DNA of 64,000 nt from positions 372,001 through 436,000 of the forward strand of contig CAVRHO010000002.1 in the NCBI GenBank assembly GCA_963721065.1. Reading direction: 5' to 3'. The DNA is from CAWBLP01 sp963721065 (GTDB taxonomy: Bacteria; Pseudomonadota; Alphaproteobacteria; Acetobacterales; Acetobacteraceae). A model generated the notes under the pieces. That model had not been told where the DNA came from, made no database searches, and was given only the letters and a program-made list of their open reading frames with translations. Of this stretch, positions 31,148 through 38,895 are shown in pieces (position 1 is the stretch's first letter; every line of letters begins with the position of its first letter). The position numbers were made by a program, and so were the translations under genes.

Positions 31148-31800
31148 CCGTATCGGCGGATCAGACCGGCTCGCGAGATCCACAACTCGGTGCGGTCGCG
31201 CCACAGCACGTGGCGACGCAATGCGGCCGGGTTGAACGCGCGGGCGAAGCACCAGATCAGAATATCCTCACCCATCTCATGCAGTCCGCCTGGCGCGTCG
31301 GTCGGCACAAGCTCGAACCCGAACCGGGCCGCCGCCAACTGGATCTGCCAGCGTCGCCGCCGGCTGCCGAAATTCACGCAACCATGAATGGCCTGCACGT
31401 CGTCCCAACTGCGGTCCTCGGCAAGGTGGCGCGCGAGTTCGCGCAGCGAGATCAGCATGCGATGCCGGAACGCCTTGGCCCAGGCGAGGTCCGGGCCGCC
31501 CGGCGCGAAGCGTGGGATATGCTCGTTCCAGAAATGCAGCACGGCGATGGGTTCGCCCGCACGCATCACCGTTCCGTCGGCCAGCGCCAGCCCCCGCGGC
31601 GCCGTGGCACGGGCAATGCGCAACAGGCAGGCAGGGTCATCGCTGAAGGGTTCCACGCCGTACATCCGGCGCAGCACCGAATCGGTGGCCGTCATGACCG
31701 TTGCCCACACCCGGTCGTACCGGCTGGCGGCCACTTGCCGCTCGGCCGCAGGCACGGCCGAGTGGCTCTGTTCCGATCTGTTCGCCACGGCGAGCGACAT
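31144..31800 (-). CDS. Conserved protein of unknown function, YkoP-like
   Basis: 218 residues, no signal peptide or membrane span. The blocks MYGVEPFSDDPACLLRIAR and VLHFWNEHIPRF resemble a family I associate with Bacillus YkoP, a domain often found with lipid or hopanoid genes, but this is recognition from memory and weak. Start ATG 31800 (MSLAVANRSEQSHS). It overlaps the AI-2E-type permease by four bases, so the two products probably serve one process. Confidence 0.6.
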   Translation of the reverse strand: MSLAVANRSEQSHSAVPAAERQVAASRYDRVWATVMTATDSVLRRMYGVEPFSDDPACLLRIARATAPRGLALADGTVMRAGEPIAVLHFWNEHIPRFAPGGPDLAWAKAFRHRMLISLRELARHLAEDRSWDDVQAIHGCVNFGSRRRRWQIQLAAARFGFELVPTDAPGGLHEMGEDILIWCFARAFNPAALRRHVLWRDRTELWISRAGLIRRYG

Positions 31801-31995
31801 GGCGTGTTCTCCGCTGCAGCAGCGTCAGTGCCACGCGGACCATTGGGGCAGCGACGCTTCGCTTGGCTAACATCGCACAGGCGGGAGATGTTCCCGCGCC
31901 GGCTTCACATGGGCGCGGTCTCGTTTTCCCGCACGGCGATCGGGGAGCCGTGCGGGTTGGTTCGCGAGATCGTGATTCCGAAGCCGGCAGGCCGG

Positions 31996-33150
31996 CTATT
32001 TGCCGATGATCCGCCGGGCGATGGCCATGCGGTGGACTTCCGACGGGCCCTCATAGACCCGCATGGTGCGCACCTTCTGCGCAAAGAGTTGCAGCGGCAG
32101 TTCCTTCGCCACGCCCATCGCACCAAAGGCCTGCATGGCGTGGTCGATCGTCTCGGTGGCCATTTCCGTACCGAACAGCTTTACCATCGACGCTTCCGTA
32201 CGCACGTCCTGGCCGGCATCCACCTTGGCCGCGGCGTCATAGACCATCAGACGGCAGGCGTGCAGCTTGACCGCGGCATCGGCGATCCACCACTGGATGG
32301 CCTGGCGGTCCGCCAGGCGCTGGCCGAACGTCACGCGCTGCCTGGTGTGCTCCACCATCATGTCCAGCGCGCGGCGGGTGATGCCGACGCACCAGGCGCC
32401 GATCTGCAGCCGGCGCACGGTCAGGCGCAACTGCATCGGCGCGAAGCCCTTACCCTCGACGCCGAGGAGCTGCTTTGCCGGGACGCGGCAGTCGTCGAAC
32501 ACCAGCTCGTATGTGCGCTGCCCGCCCAGCATGGGGATCTCGCGCTCGATGATGAAGCCCTTGGTGTCGCGCTCGACGATGAAGGCGGTGACGCCTTCGT
32601 GACGCTTGCCCTCGCCGGTGCGGGCCATGACGATCACGAAGTCGGCCTGGGGCACGCGGCTGACCCAGATCTTGCGGCCGTTGATCACCCAGTCGTCACC
32701 GTCGCGCACCGCGCGGGTGGCCATGCCGGCCGGGTCGCCGCCGGCGCCGGGCTCGGAGATGGCGATGGCGGACTGGGCCTCGCCGCGGGCGTAGGGCTCC
32801 AGGTATTTCCGCCGCTGCTCGTCGTTCGCCACCTTCATCAGCATGTGCAGGTTCGGGCTGTCGGGCGGAAAGGTGAAGGGGACGCAGGTGCGGCCCTGTT
32901 CCTCATAGACGCCCATCAGGGCGACGGCGGGCAGGTTGGCGCCGCCGAACTCCTCCGGCACGTCCAGGCCCCACAGGCCGAGCTCCTTGCAGGTGGTGAG
33001 GAGCTTTTCTTCCTCCTCGGCGCTGAGCGCGGCCTTCTGGCCGGACATTTCGCGGGCCAGCACGTTCTTTTCCAGCGGGATCAGCTCCCGGTCCACCAGC
33101 CTGGCGACCAGGTCCTGCAACATGCGGTGTTCTTCGGAGAGTTCGAACAT
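31996..33150 (-). CDS. Acyl-CoA dehydrogenase family protein
   Basis: 384 residues with the three-part ACAD fold: N-terminal helices (MFELSEEHRMLQDLVARLV), flavin/acyl site AIAISEPGAGGDPAG, middle beta domain (WVINGRKIWVSRVPQADFVI) and C-terminal helices ending RVYEGPSEVHRMAIARRIIG, where the conserved R-x-x-x-G-x-x-E region contacts substrate. It oxidises an acyl-CoA at alpha-beta carbons and passes electrons to ETF. ATG 33150 has CAAGGAAAG upstream; the longer frame to 33735 is non-coding antisense. Chain-length preference cannot be read from sequence. Confidence 0.92.
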   Translation of the reverse strand: MFELSEEHRMLQDLVARLVDRELIPLEKNVLAREMSGQKAALSAEEEEKLLTTCKELGLWGLDVPEEFGGANLPAVALMGVYEEQGRTCVPFTFPPDSPNLHMLMKVANDEQRRKYLEPYARGEAQSAIAISEPGAGGDPAGMATRAVRDGDDWVINGRKIWVSRVPQADFVIVMARTGEGKRHEGVTAFIVERDTKGFIIEREIPMLGGQRTYELVFDDCRVPAKQLLGVEGKGFAPMQLRLTVRRLQIGAWCVGITRRALDMMVEHTRQRVTFGQRLADRQAIQWWIADAAVKLHACRLMVYDAAAKVDAGQDVRTEASMVKLFGTEMATETIDHAMQAFGAMGVAKELPLQLFAQKVRTMRVYEGPSEVHRMAIARRIIGK

Positions 33151-33348
33151 GCCGATGGCTTTCCTTGTTTCAATGTCGGGGTCCTGTTTATCCCGGGCGG
33201 TGGACCGAGGGTAAGGGCCGGGGCCGCGCCGATGCGCCCTGGGTGTTAACCGGATATCAGGGTCTTGCAGGCATTCCGTTGCATCGTGGAGCCGCGGTCC
33301 GCCGGAACGGCCTGCGGGTTCCACGCCTGCACAGAGAGCGAGGCGCCC

Positions 33349-33405
33349 GATGCAGAAGCCCCGATGCAGAAGCCCCCGATGCAGAAGCCCCCGATGCAGA
33401 AGCCG
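33349..33405. repeat. 15-bp in-frame tandem repeat
   Basis: GATGCAGAAGCC recurs at 33349, 33363, 33378 and 33393; the spacing is 14, 15 and 15 bp, so the last three share a frame and encode repeated MQKPP. Each copy offers an ATG, making the start of the downstream gene ambiguous. Confidence 0.85.
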
Positions 33406-33699
33406 AAGAGTGTGGCGTCCGGCTGGGCCCGGGTGCCGTTGCCGGCGCCGTTGCGCTATCCGGACTACGGCCGGCTGGTGGTGCGGTGCCTGATGCTGTC
33501 GGCGCGCACGAAGTTGCTGTATGTCACGGTGATGCTGCTGGCGCCGGTCGCCACGCCGGGCCTGGCTGTGCTGTTCGGCCGGTGGTTCGACCAGTTGCGT
33601 GACGAGGTGGCGGAGTTCAGCCGCACGGCGCGGGCGTTCCGCGAACACGTTGCGGCCCAGACGGCGCGGCACCGGGGGTTCCGGAACCCGTGGGTGTGA
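33364..33699 (+). CDS. Small hypothetical membrane protein with MQKPP-repeat leader
   Basis: About 111 residues from ATG 33364 (frame open from 33265). Repeats of MQKPP are followed by PLRYPDYGRLVVRCLMLS, one hydrophobic span (LLYVTVMLLAPVATPGLAVLF) and an amphipathic helical tail (FDQLRDEVAEFSRTARAF). I do not recognise the family. No Shine-Dalgarno is evident before any of the repeated ATGs. It lies between the acyl-CoA dehydrogenase and the damaged toxin-antitoxin genes. Confidence 0.45.
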   Translation: MQKPPMQKPPMQKPKSVASGWARVPLPAPLRYPDYGRLVVRCLMLSARTKLLYVTVMLLAPVATPGLAVLFGRWFDQLRDEVAEFSRTARAFREHVAAQTARHRGFRNPWV

Positions 33700-33755
33700 C
33701 GTTGCCTGCCGCTTTGCCGCGGGTGCCGGCGCCATGGTGATACCGCGGCATTACC

Positions 33756-34016
33756 ATGGCGGCAGGCATGGGCACGCGCATCGCGTTCAAGGGCCAGGTG
33801 ACGATTCCGCTGGCGGTTCGCGAGGCGGCGCGGGCGGATACCGGAACCGAGCTGGAATGGAGCTACGATCCGGTCCGCAAGTAGCATCATTGCCGTCAAG
33901 TCAGGCAGCCGCCGGCGCAATCGCGGCAGCCGGTTTGCGCCTATGCGCGGTTCGGCGACAACCACCATGACGACCGACGAGATCATGGCGTTGACCGCGA
34001 TCCCTCCGACGCATGA
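33756..34016 (+). pseudogene. AbrB/MazE-type (VapB-like) antitoxin, frameshifted
   Basis: GTRIAFKGQVTIPLAVREAA is a classic AbrB/SpoVT swapped-hairpin DNA-binding start. The frame stops at 33884 right after WSYDPVRK. Dropping one A at 33879-33880 continues it as SSIIAVKSGSRRRNRGSRFA and on to MTTDEIMALT, the usual toxin-binding tail. One more shift (a missing base near 33989) would end it at TGA 34016, overlapping the toxin ATG by ATGA as in intact pairs. Start is ATG 33756 or 33768. As read, only a 38- to 42-residue DNA-binding stub would be made. Confidence 0.7.
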
Positions 34017-34419
34017 CGCTGTTTCTGGCGGACAGCAATGTCCTGCTGGACGTGGCGATTGAGGATCCGGTGTGGGCGGACTGGTCGCAGGACAAGCTTG
34101 ATACTGCGTCTCGGCTGGGACGCGTCATCATCAATCCGGTGATCTATGCCGAGTTGTCGCTGGCTTACGACAATATCGAGACGCTCGATCTGATCCTGGC
34201 GGAGGCGGATATCGAATTGCTGGAACTGCCGCGCGCTGCCCTGTTTCTGGCCGGGCGTGTGTTCCGTAGTACCGCCGGCGTGGCGGCGGGCGAACGAGCA
34301 TACTTCCGGACTTCTTCATCGGGGCGCATGCCGCGGTGGAGGCGATGACGCTGATCACGCGTGATTCGCGTCGGCATGCATGGTTTCCGACCGTGCTACG
34401 GATTGCACCCGGCACGTGA
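34013..34419 (+). pseudogene. PIN-domain (VapC-like) toxin, frameshifted near 34269
   Basis: MTLFLADSNVLLDVAIEDP opens a PIN ribonuclease domain with the first catalytic Asp (D7), and VIYAELSLAY carries the conserved Glu. As read, the frame ends at 34348. Adding one base near 34269 (CGTAGTAC) restores YRRRGGGRTSILPDFFIGAH, AAVEAMTLITRDSRRH with the remaining acidic residues, and a stop at 34419. It partners with the antitoxin just upstream. Either the module is decaying or the sequence has errors; here the needed change is a lost base, unlike the extra bases elsewhere. Confidence 0.75.
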
Positions 34420-34588
34420 CGTGCGCGGTGGGTGCGCCACCCACGCCGACCGCTGTCACGTGCAACGCTGACCGTGCGGTCGCCTGAGCCGGTGCGATCA
34501 CGCCGGGACGACACCGCTGGTTCGCCGTCGGCTCGCGTTCGGGCATGATCGGCGTAACGCGGCTTCCTCCGTCCCTGACCATTCCAGG

Positions 34589-34652
34589 CCATCTCCGGGG
34601 GCAATCCCCGAGGGCCATCCCCGTGGGCCATCCCCGTGGGCCAGCCCCGGTC
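34589..34652. repeat. 13-14-bp tandem repeat upstream of accD
   Basis: Units CCATCCCCGTGGG (two exact copies from about 34615) flanked by diverged ones (GCAATCCCCGAGGG, CCAGCCCCGGTCC, CCATCTCCGGGG). It ends about 80 bp before the accD start. The rest of the gap 34420-34732 shows no gene. Confidence 0.7.
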
Positions 34653-34732
34653 CCGCGGTGGAGCGCCACCCGGCTGGAGAAGCGGTTGCACCTGTGCTAG
34701 CAGCCCGCGATGCACCACAGAGCCGCACGCCC

Positions 34733-35611
34733 ATGAGCTGGCTGACCGAATACGTCCGCCCGAAGATCCGCACGCTGTTCTCCCGGCGTGAGGTGCCGGA
34801 CAACCTGTGGGACCAGTGCCCGGCCTGCCAGCAGATGATCTTCCACCGCGACCTGGTCGCGAACCTGAAGGTCTGCCCGCACTGCGACCACCACCTGCGC
34901 GCCACCGCGACCGAGCGCCTGGGCTGGACCTTCGACGAGGGCAGCTTCACCCGCATCGAGCTGCCCAAGGTGCCGGCCGACCCGCTGCGCTTCCGCGACA
35001 GCAAGCGCTACACCGACCGGCTGAAGGAAGCGCGCGACAAGACCCGCACCGAGGACGCACTGGTTGTCGCGCATGGCAAGGTCGGTGGCCATCAGGCGGT
35101 TGTCGCGGCGATGGAGTTCGCGTTCATGGGCGGCTCGATGGGCGCCGCGGTGGGCGAGGGCCTGGTCGCCGCCGCCCGCCTGGCGGTGCTGCAGGAGGCG
35201 CCGCTGATCGTGTTCACCGCCTCCGGTGGCGCGCGCATGCAGGAAGGTGCGGTCAGCCTGATGCAGATGCCCCGCACCGTGATCGCCACCCGTCTGGTGA
35301 AGGAAGCCGGCCTGCCGTTCATCGTTGTGCTGACCGATCCGACCACCGGCGGCGTGTCCGCAAGCTTCGCCATGCTGGGCGACATCCAGATCGCCGAACC
35401 TGGTGCCCTGATCGGCTTTGCCGGCGCGCGGGTGATCGAGCAGACCGTGCGCGAGACCCTGCCGGAAGGCTTCCAACGCGCCGAATACCTGCTGGAACAC
35501 GGCATCCTGGACATGGTGGTGAAGCGCACCGACCTGACGGCGACGCTGACCCGCGTGATCGGCCTGCTGCGGGTGCAGGAGCTGCCGGAGGCGGCCCCGG
35601 AAGCAGCCTGA
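34733..35611 (+). CDS. accD: Acetyl-CoA carboxylase carboxyltransferase subunit beta
   Basis: 292 residues. A four-cysteine zinc ribbon (CPACQQMIFHRD then KVCPHC) sits near residues 27-50, followed by the crotonase-type carboxyltransferase fold (GGSMGAAVGEGLVAAA; FTASGGARMQEG; DPTTGGVSASFA; IGFAGARVIEQT). With AccA it transfers CO2 from biotin to acetyl-CoA to give malonyl-CoA. I start at ATG 34733 (MSWLTEYVRPKIR), the family start, not at the frame's 34658. In many alphaproteobacteria accD follows trpA and precedes folC; here it is 28 kb from trpBA and no folC follows. Confidence 0.96.
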   Translation: MSWLTEYVRPKIRTLFSRREVPDNLWDQCPACQQMIFHRDLVANLKVCPHCDHHLRATATERLGWTFDEGSFTRIELPKVPADPLRFRDSKRYTDRLKEARDKTRTEDALVVAHGKVGGHQAVVAAMEFAFMGGSMGAAVGEGLVAAARLAVLQEAPLIVFTASGGARMQEGAVSLMQMPRTVIATRLVKEAGLPFIVVLTDPTTGGVSASFAMLGDIQIAEPGALIGFAGARVIEQTVRETLPEGFQRAEYLLEHGILDMVVKRTDLTATLTRVIGLLRVQELPEAAPEAA

Positions 35612-35834
35612 CGCGCCCGCGCTCCGATAGTCCGGGACGGAAGAACGGCACCGGGTCGAACCGAGGAAATCGCGTAGCCGTCAACGGACGGACTGAAGCA
35701 GCGGGACGTCACTGCATTTCTTCGTATGGCGCCTTACTGCTCATGAGGTCGGCACCAACGTGGGTTGGCATCATTCGCCGCCTGCCGCCACACGGACTAT
35801 GCTGCCGCGCAGCTTTGCCAGAGGGATGTGACCG

Positions 35835-36815
35835 ATGTCCGTACCGAACCGCTGCAAGTTCGTGATGCTGCCGCCGCAATCCGCCACCACGCGCGACTGG
35901 GCCGCACGCGTGGCTGCCGCGGTGCCCGAGGTGCAGGTCGTTGTCGCCGAGGATGCAGACACGGCCGAACGCGAGATCGTCGACGCCGACGCTGCGTTCG
36001 GCTGGATGAACCCGGACCTGCTGGCGCGGGCGAAGAAGCTGCGCTGGCTGCAGGCGCCCCAGGCCGCCCCGCGCGCCGGCTACTACTTCCCGGAGCTGAT
36101 CGAGCACCCGCTGGAAGTCACCAACTTCCGGGAAATCTTCAACGACCACATCAGCGCCCACATCATGGCGTTCGTGCTCGCCTTCGCCCGCGGGCTGCAC
36201 ATCTTCATCCCGCAGCAGTTGCGCCGCGAATGGAAGAAGCCGCCGGAGGACCGCGGCGTGGTGCACCTGCCGGAAGCCACCGCCCTGATCGTCGGCGTCG
36301 GCGGCATCGGCGGCGAAACCGCCCGGCTGCTGGCGGCTTTCGGCGTGAGCGTGCTGGCGACCGATGCGCGCCGGTCCATGGTGCCGCCGGGCGTGGCCGA
36401 ACTGCATCCGCCGGAAGCGCTGGATTCGCTGCTGCCGCGCGCCGACTTCGTGATCCTGACGGTGCCGCATACGCCGGCCACCGAGGGGCTGTTCCACCGT
36501 GCCCGCTTCCAGCGCATGAAGCGCAGCGCGTTCTTCATCAATATCGGCCGCGGCATGACCACGCGGCTGGACGATCTGGTCGCCGCGCTGAATGCCGGCG
36601 AGATCGGCGGCGCGGCGCTGGACGTGTTCGAGCAGGAGCCGCTGCCGGAAGACCATCCACTGTGGACCATGCCCAACGTTCTGCTGACGCCGCACATGGC
36701 GGGCTACGGACCCTACCTGGACGACCGGCGGCTGGAGATCATCGTGGACAACGCACGCGCCTTCGCCGCGGGTCGGCCGCTGCGCAACCTGGTGGACAAG
36801 GCGAACTGGTTCTGA
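35835..36815 (+). CDS. D-2-hydroxyacid dehydrogenase family protein (first of pair)
   Basis: 326 residues. NAD-binding Rossmann core VGVGGIGGETARLLAAFGV with an acidic residue after the second strand (LATDARRS), suggesting NAD. Catalytic triad regions: Arg in FINIGRGMTTRLD, Glu in LDVFEQEPLP, His in LTPHMAGYGP. It acts on a 2-oxo/2-hydroxy acid not deducible from sequence. ATG 35835 (MSVPNRCKFVML) follows AGAGGGATGTGACCG. The second gene starts 12 bases after the stop, so both are likely in one transcript. Confidence 0.88.
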   Translation: MSVPNRCKFVMLPPQSATTRDWAARVAAAVPEVQVVVAEDADTAEREIVDADAAFGWMNPDLLARAKKLRWLQAPQAAPRAGYYFPELIEHPLEVTNFREIFNDHISAHIMAFVLAFARGLHIFIPQQLRREWKKPPEDRGVVHLPEATALIVGVGGIGGETARLLAAFGVSVLATDARRSMVPPGVAELHPPEALDSLLPRADFVILTVPHTPATEGLFHRARFQRMKRSAFFINIGRGMTTRLDDLVAALNAGEIGGAALDVFEQEPLPEDHPLWTMPNVLLTPHMAGYGPYLDDRRLEIIVDNARAFAAGRPLRNLVDKANWF

Positions 36816-36826
36816 TCGGAGGCCGC

Positions 36827-37807
36827 ATGCCCAGCGTCGTCATCACCTACGAAATGGAAGCACGTGGCCGCAGCGCGGTGGCCGCGGACCTGGCGGGTGC
36901 GGCGGAGGCCGTCTACCTCGCCGACCTGGACGACGACGCCCGCGCCACTGCACTGCGCCAGGCCGACGCGGTGGTCGCGCGTACCACGCGGGAGCTGCAT
37001 CCGGACGAGATGGGGCTGCTGCAAGGCACGAAGCTGCTGCAGTTCGTCACGGCCGGCATCGACCATGTGCCGCTGGCGGACGTGCCGCCGGATGTCGCGG
37101 TAGCGGCCAACGGCGGCGCCTACGCGGAACCGATGGCAGAGCACGCCATGGCCATGGCGCTCGCCGCGGCGAAGCGGCTGCTGATCGAACATGCGGCGCT
37201 GGCGCAGGGCCAGTTCAACCAGTTCGCGCGCAACCGCATGCTGGCCGGCGGCGTGTGCGGCATCCTCGGCTTCGGCGGCATCGGCGTGGCCGCGGCACGC
37301 CTGGCCCGGGCGTTCGGCATGCGCGTGCACGCGATCAACCGGCGTGGCCGCAGCGAGGCGCCGACCGACTGGATCGGCACGCCGGACCAGTTGAAGTCGC
37401 TGCTGGCCGCATCGGACCTTCTGGTGATCTGCACGCCGCTGACGCCCGCCACCAACGCGATGATCGGGGCGGCGCAGCTTGCCCGGATGAAGCCCGACGC
37501 CATCCTGGTGAACGTCGCCCGCGGCGAGATCATCGACGAGGCCGCCTTGTTCGCGCACCTGCAGGCGCATCCCGACTTCACCGCCTGCCTCGATGCCTGG
37601 TGGGTGGAGCCGGTGCGGCATGGCAGCTTCCGGATGGACCACCCGTTCCTGACGCTGCCGAACGTGATCGGTTCCCCGCACAACTCAGCCGCGGCAATAG
37701 CGGCGTCCGGGGCGGCCGGGCTGCGCCGGGCGCTGGAGAACGTGAAGCGGGCCCTGGCGGGCCAAACTCCCCTGCACCTGGTCGGGCCGCAGGACCGGAT
37801 GATGTAG
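36827..37807 (+). CDS. D-2-hydroxyacid dehydrogenase family protein (second of pair)
   Basis: 326 residues, the same length as its neighbour but only distantly alike. Rossmann motif GFGGIGVAAARLARAFGM, then basic residues after the second strand (AINRRGRS), which hints at NADP. Catalytic Arg in LVNVARGEIIDE and His in IGSPHNSAA. The Glu region reads LDAWWVEP, unusual against the standard DVFxxEP. The ATG at 36827 has GATCGGAGGCCGC upstream; the much longer frame from 35765 is an antisense-like accident. A reductase of a branched or aromatic 2-oxo acid is possible; not determinable here. Confidence 0.87.
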   Translation: MPSVVITYEMEARGRSAVAADLAGAAEAVYLADLDDDARATALRQADAVVARTTRELHPDEMGLLQGTKLLQFVTAGIDHVPLADVPPDVAVAANGGAYAEPMAEHAMAMALAAAKRLLIEHAALAQGQFNQFARNRMLAGGVCGILGFGGIGVAAARLARAFGMRVHAINRRGRSEAPTDWIGTPDQLKSLLAASDLLVICTPLTPATNAMIGAAQLARMKPDAILVNVARGEIIDEAALFAHLQAHPDFTACLDAWWVEPVRHGSFRMDHPFLTLPNVIGSPHNSAAAIAASGAAGLRRALENVKRALAGQTPLHLVGPQDRMM

Positions 37808-38085
37808 CGTCAGGTCCGCACGAAGGCGGCGTCCGGTCTCATCGAGGCGTGGATGGTGCGCGGGCGCGGGCCATGACGGCGTGGGCGATGCCGGCTGGAT
37901 GCCGTTCGATCCCGATGCGCCGGCAGCGGTCAGGCCCGCGCCGGCGATGATCCTGAACGCGCCGGCCCCGCGGTCGGCTTTATCCGGCCCCGACAAAAAT
38001 CTTCCGTGATGTGGTCAAGATCACTGTCGCGCGGCGACGCGTGGCCCACGCTTCCCGGCGACATCTGTTGATCAGGGAGCCGACC

Positions 38086-38316
38086 ATGTCCGCCATCACC
38101 AACTCGCCGATTGACGTCATCCGTGCGGAGCGCCGTCGGGCGAAGGATCGCCCGGTGGCCGGGCGTGTCTGGCACGATGCGATGCTGCGCTGGCAGCTTG
38201 CCTCGGACCGCAGCGCGGCGCGCGGCGGTGGCGCCGGACCGGACCTGCTGCCGAACGAGCGTGTGGAGTTGACCGATCTGGACCCGCAGCTCTGTGCTGC
38301 CCGCGGTTGGCAGTAG
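38086..38316 (+). CDS. Small hypothetical protein (76 residues)
   Basis: MSAITNSPIDVIRAERRRAK opens a charged, soluble protein without known motifs. The ATG has CAGGGAGCCGACC upstream and codon third positions are G/C-rich, supporting a real gene. It stands alone between the dehydrogenase pair and the gamma-glutamyltransferase; function unknown. The preceding gap 37808-38085 carries a fragment like a family B repeat end (GCGTGGATGGTGCGCGGGCG at about 37850). Confidence 0.55.
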   Translation: MSAITNSPIDVIRAERRRAKDRPVAGRVWHDAMLRWQLASDRSAARGGGAGPDLLPNERVELTDLDPQLCAARGWQ

Positions 38317-38895
38317 GCGGCGTGGTGCGCGACCGCGTCGCGCGCCCGTTCATCCTGGACAGCCGGGTCGTGGCCGACCCCGGGCCTGACCGTTGGCCAC
38401 ACGTACGTCTGAGGACAGTGCTGTTGCCCGCCAGCATGCATCGTGATGGCCCATGAAGGGGTCTGTAGTCCCAATCCCCTTCGGTCATGGTGGGCGGGGC
38501 AGCGTCGGCGCACCATACGACGCCGTGGTGGGCGAAGGCCCGTAACCCACGATTTGGTCCTGCCGCAGGCACCCGATCCGCGCAGCAGTACCTTTTAAAG
38601 CATTCGAAAGGATACGTTCCGCACGACCAGGTCCAGGGTGGCGGGTCTTCGCCCGCCGCGACGTGGTGTGGCGTGCCAGTGGTCATTTCCGCCGTGCCTG
38701 CGGTGCGATCGGGCGGCAGGCGCCTGCGGCCAGCCACAACAACGAAGACGGCAAGCCTGTGTCGAACGTGGCGCGAGTCGCTATAAGGCATGCGCGATGC
38801 CCGGCGGCGCCCATGCGCGGTGGGGCGCGGTTCCAGATGGCAGAGACGCAGGTCAGGATGCCCTCGGCAAAATGCCGCATGGCCAGGCAGGCAGG
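38317..38895. other. Gene-free stretch before gamma-glutamyltransferase
   Basis: Open frames cover it only as upstream extensions of the downstream gene. A diverged family-B-like block (TCATGGTGGGCGGGGCAGCG to GGCGAAGGCCCGTAACCCAC, about 38486-38555) is the only structure I see. Confidence 0.45.

Noticed and set aside
34658..34732. N-terminal extension of AccD (25 codons)
   Set aside because: Homologues start at MSWLTEYV; the extension is low in similarity and follows directly from a tandem-repeat region.
35765..37807. A 680-residue dehydrogenase
   Set aside because: Only the last 326 codons (from ATG 36827) are dehydrogenase; the first half is an out-of-frame reading of the upstream gene.
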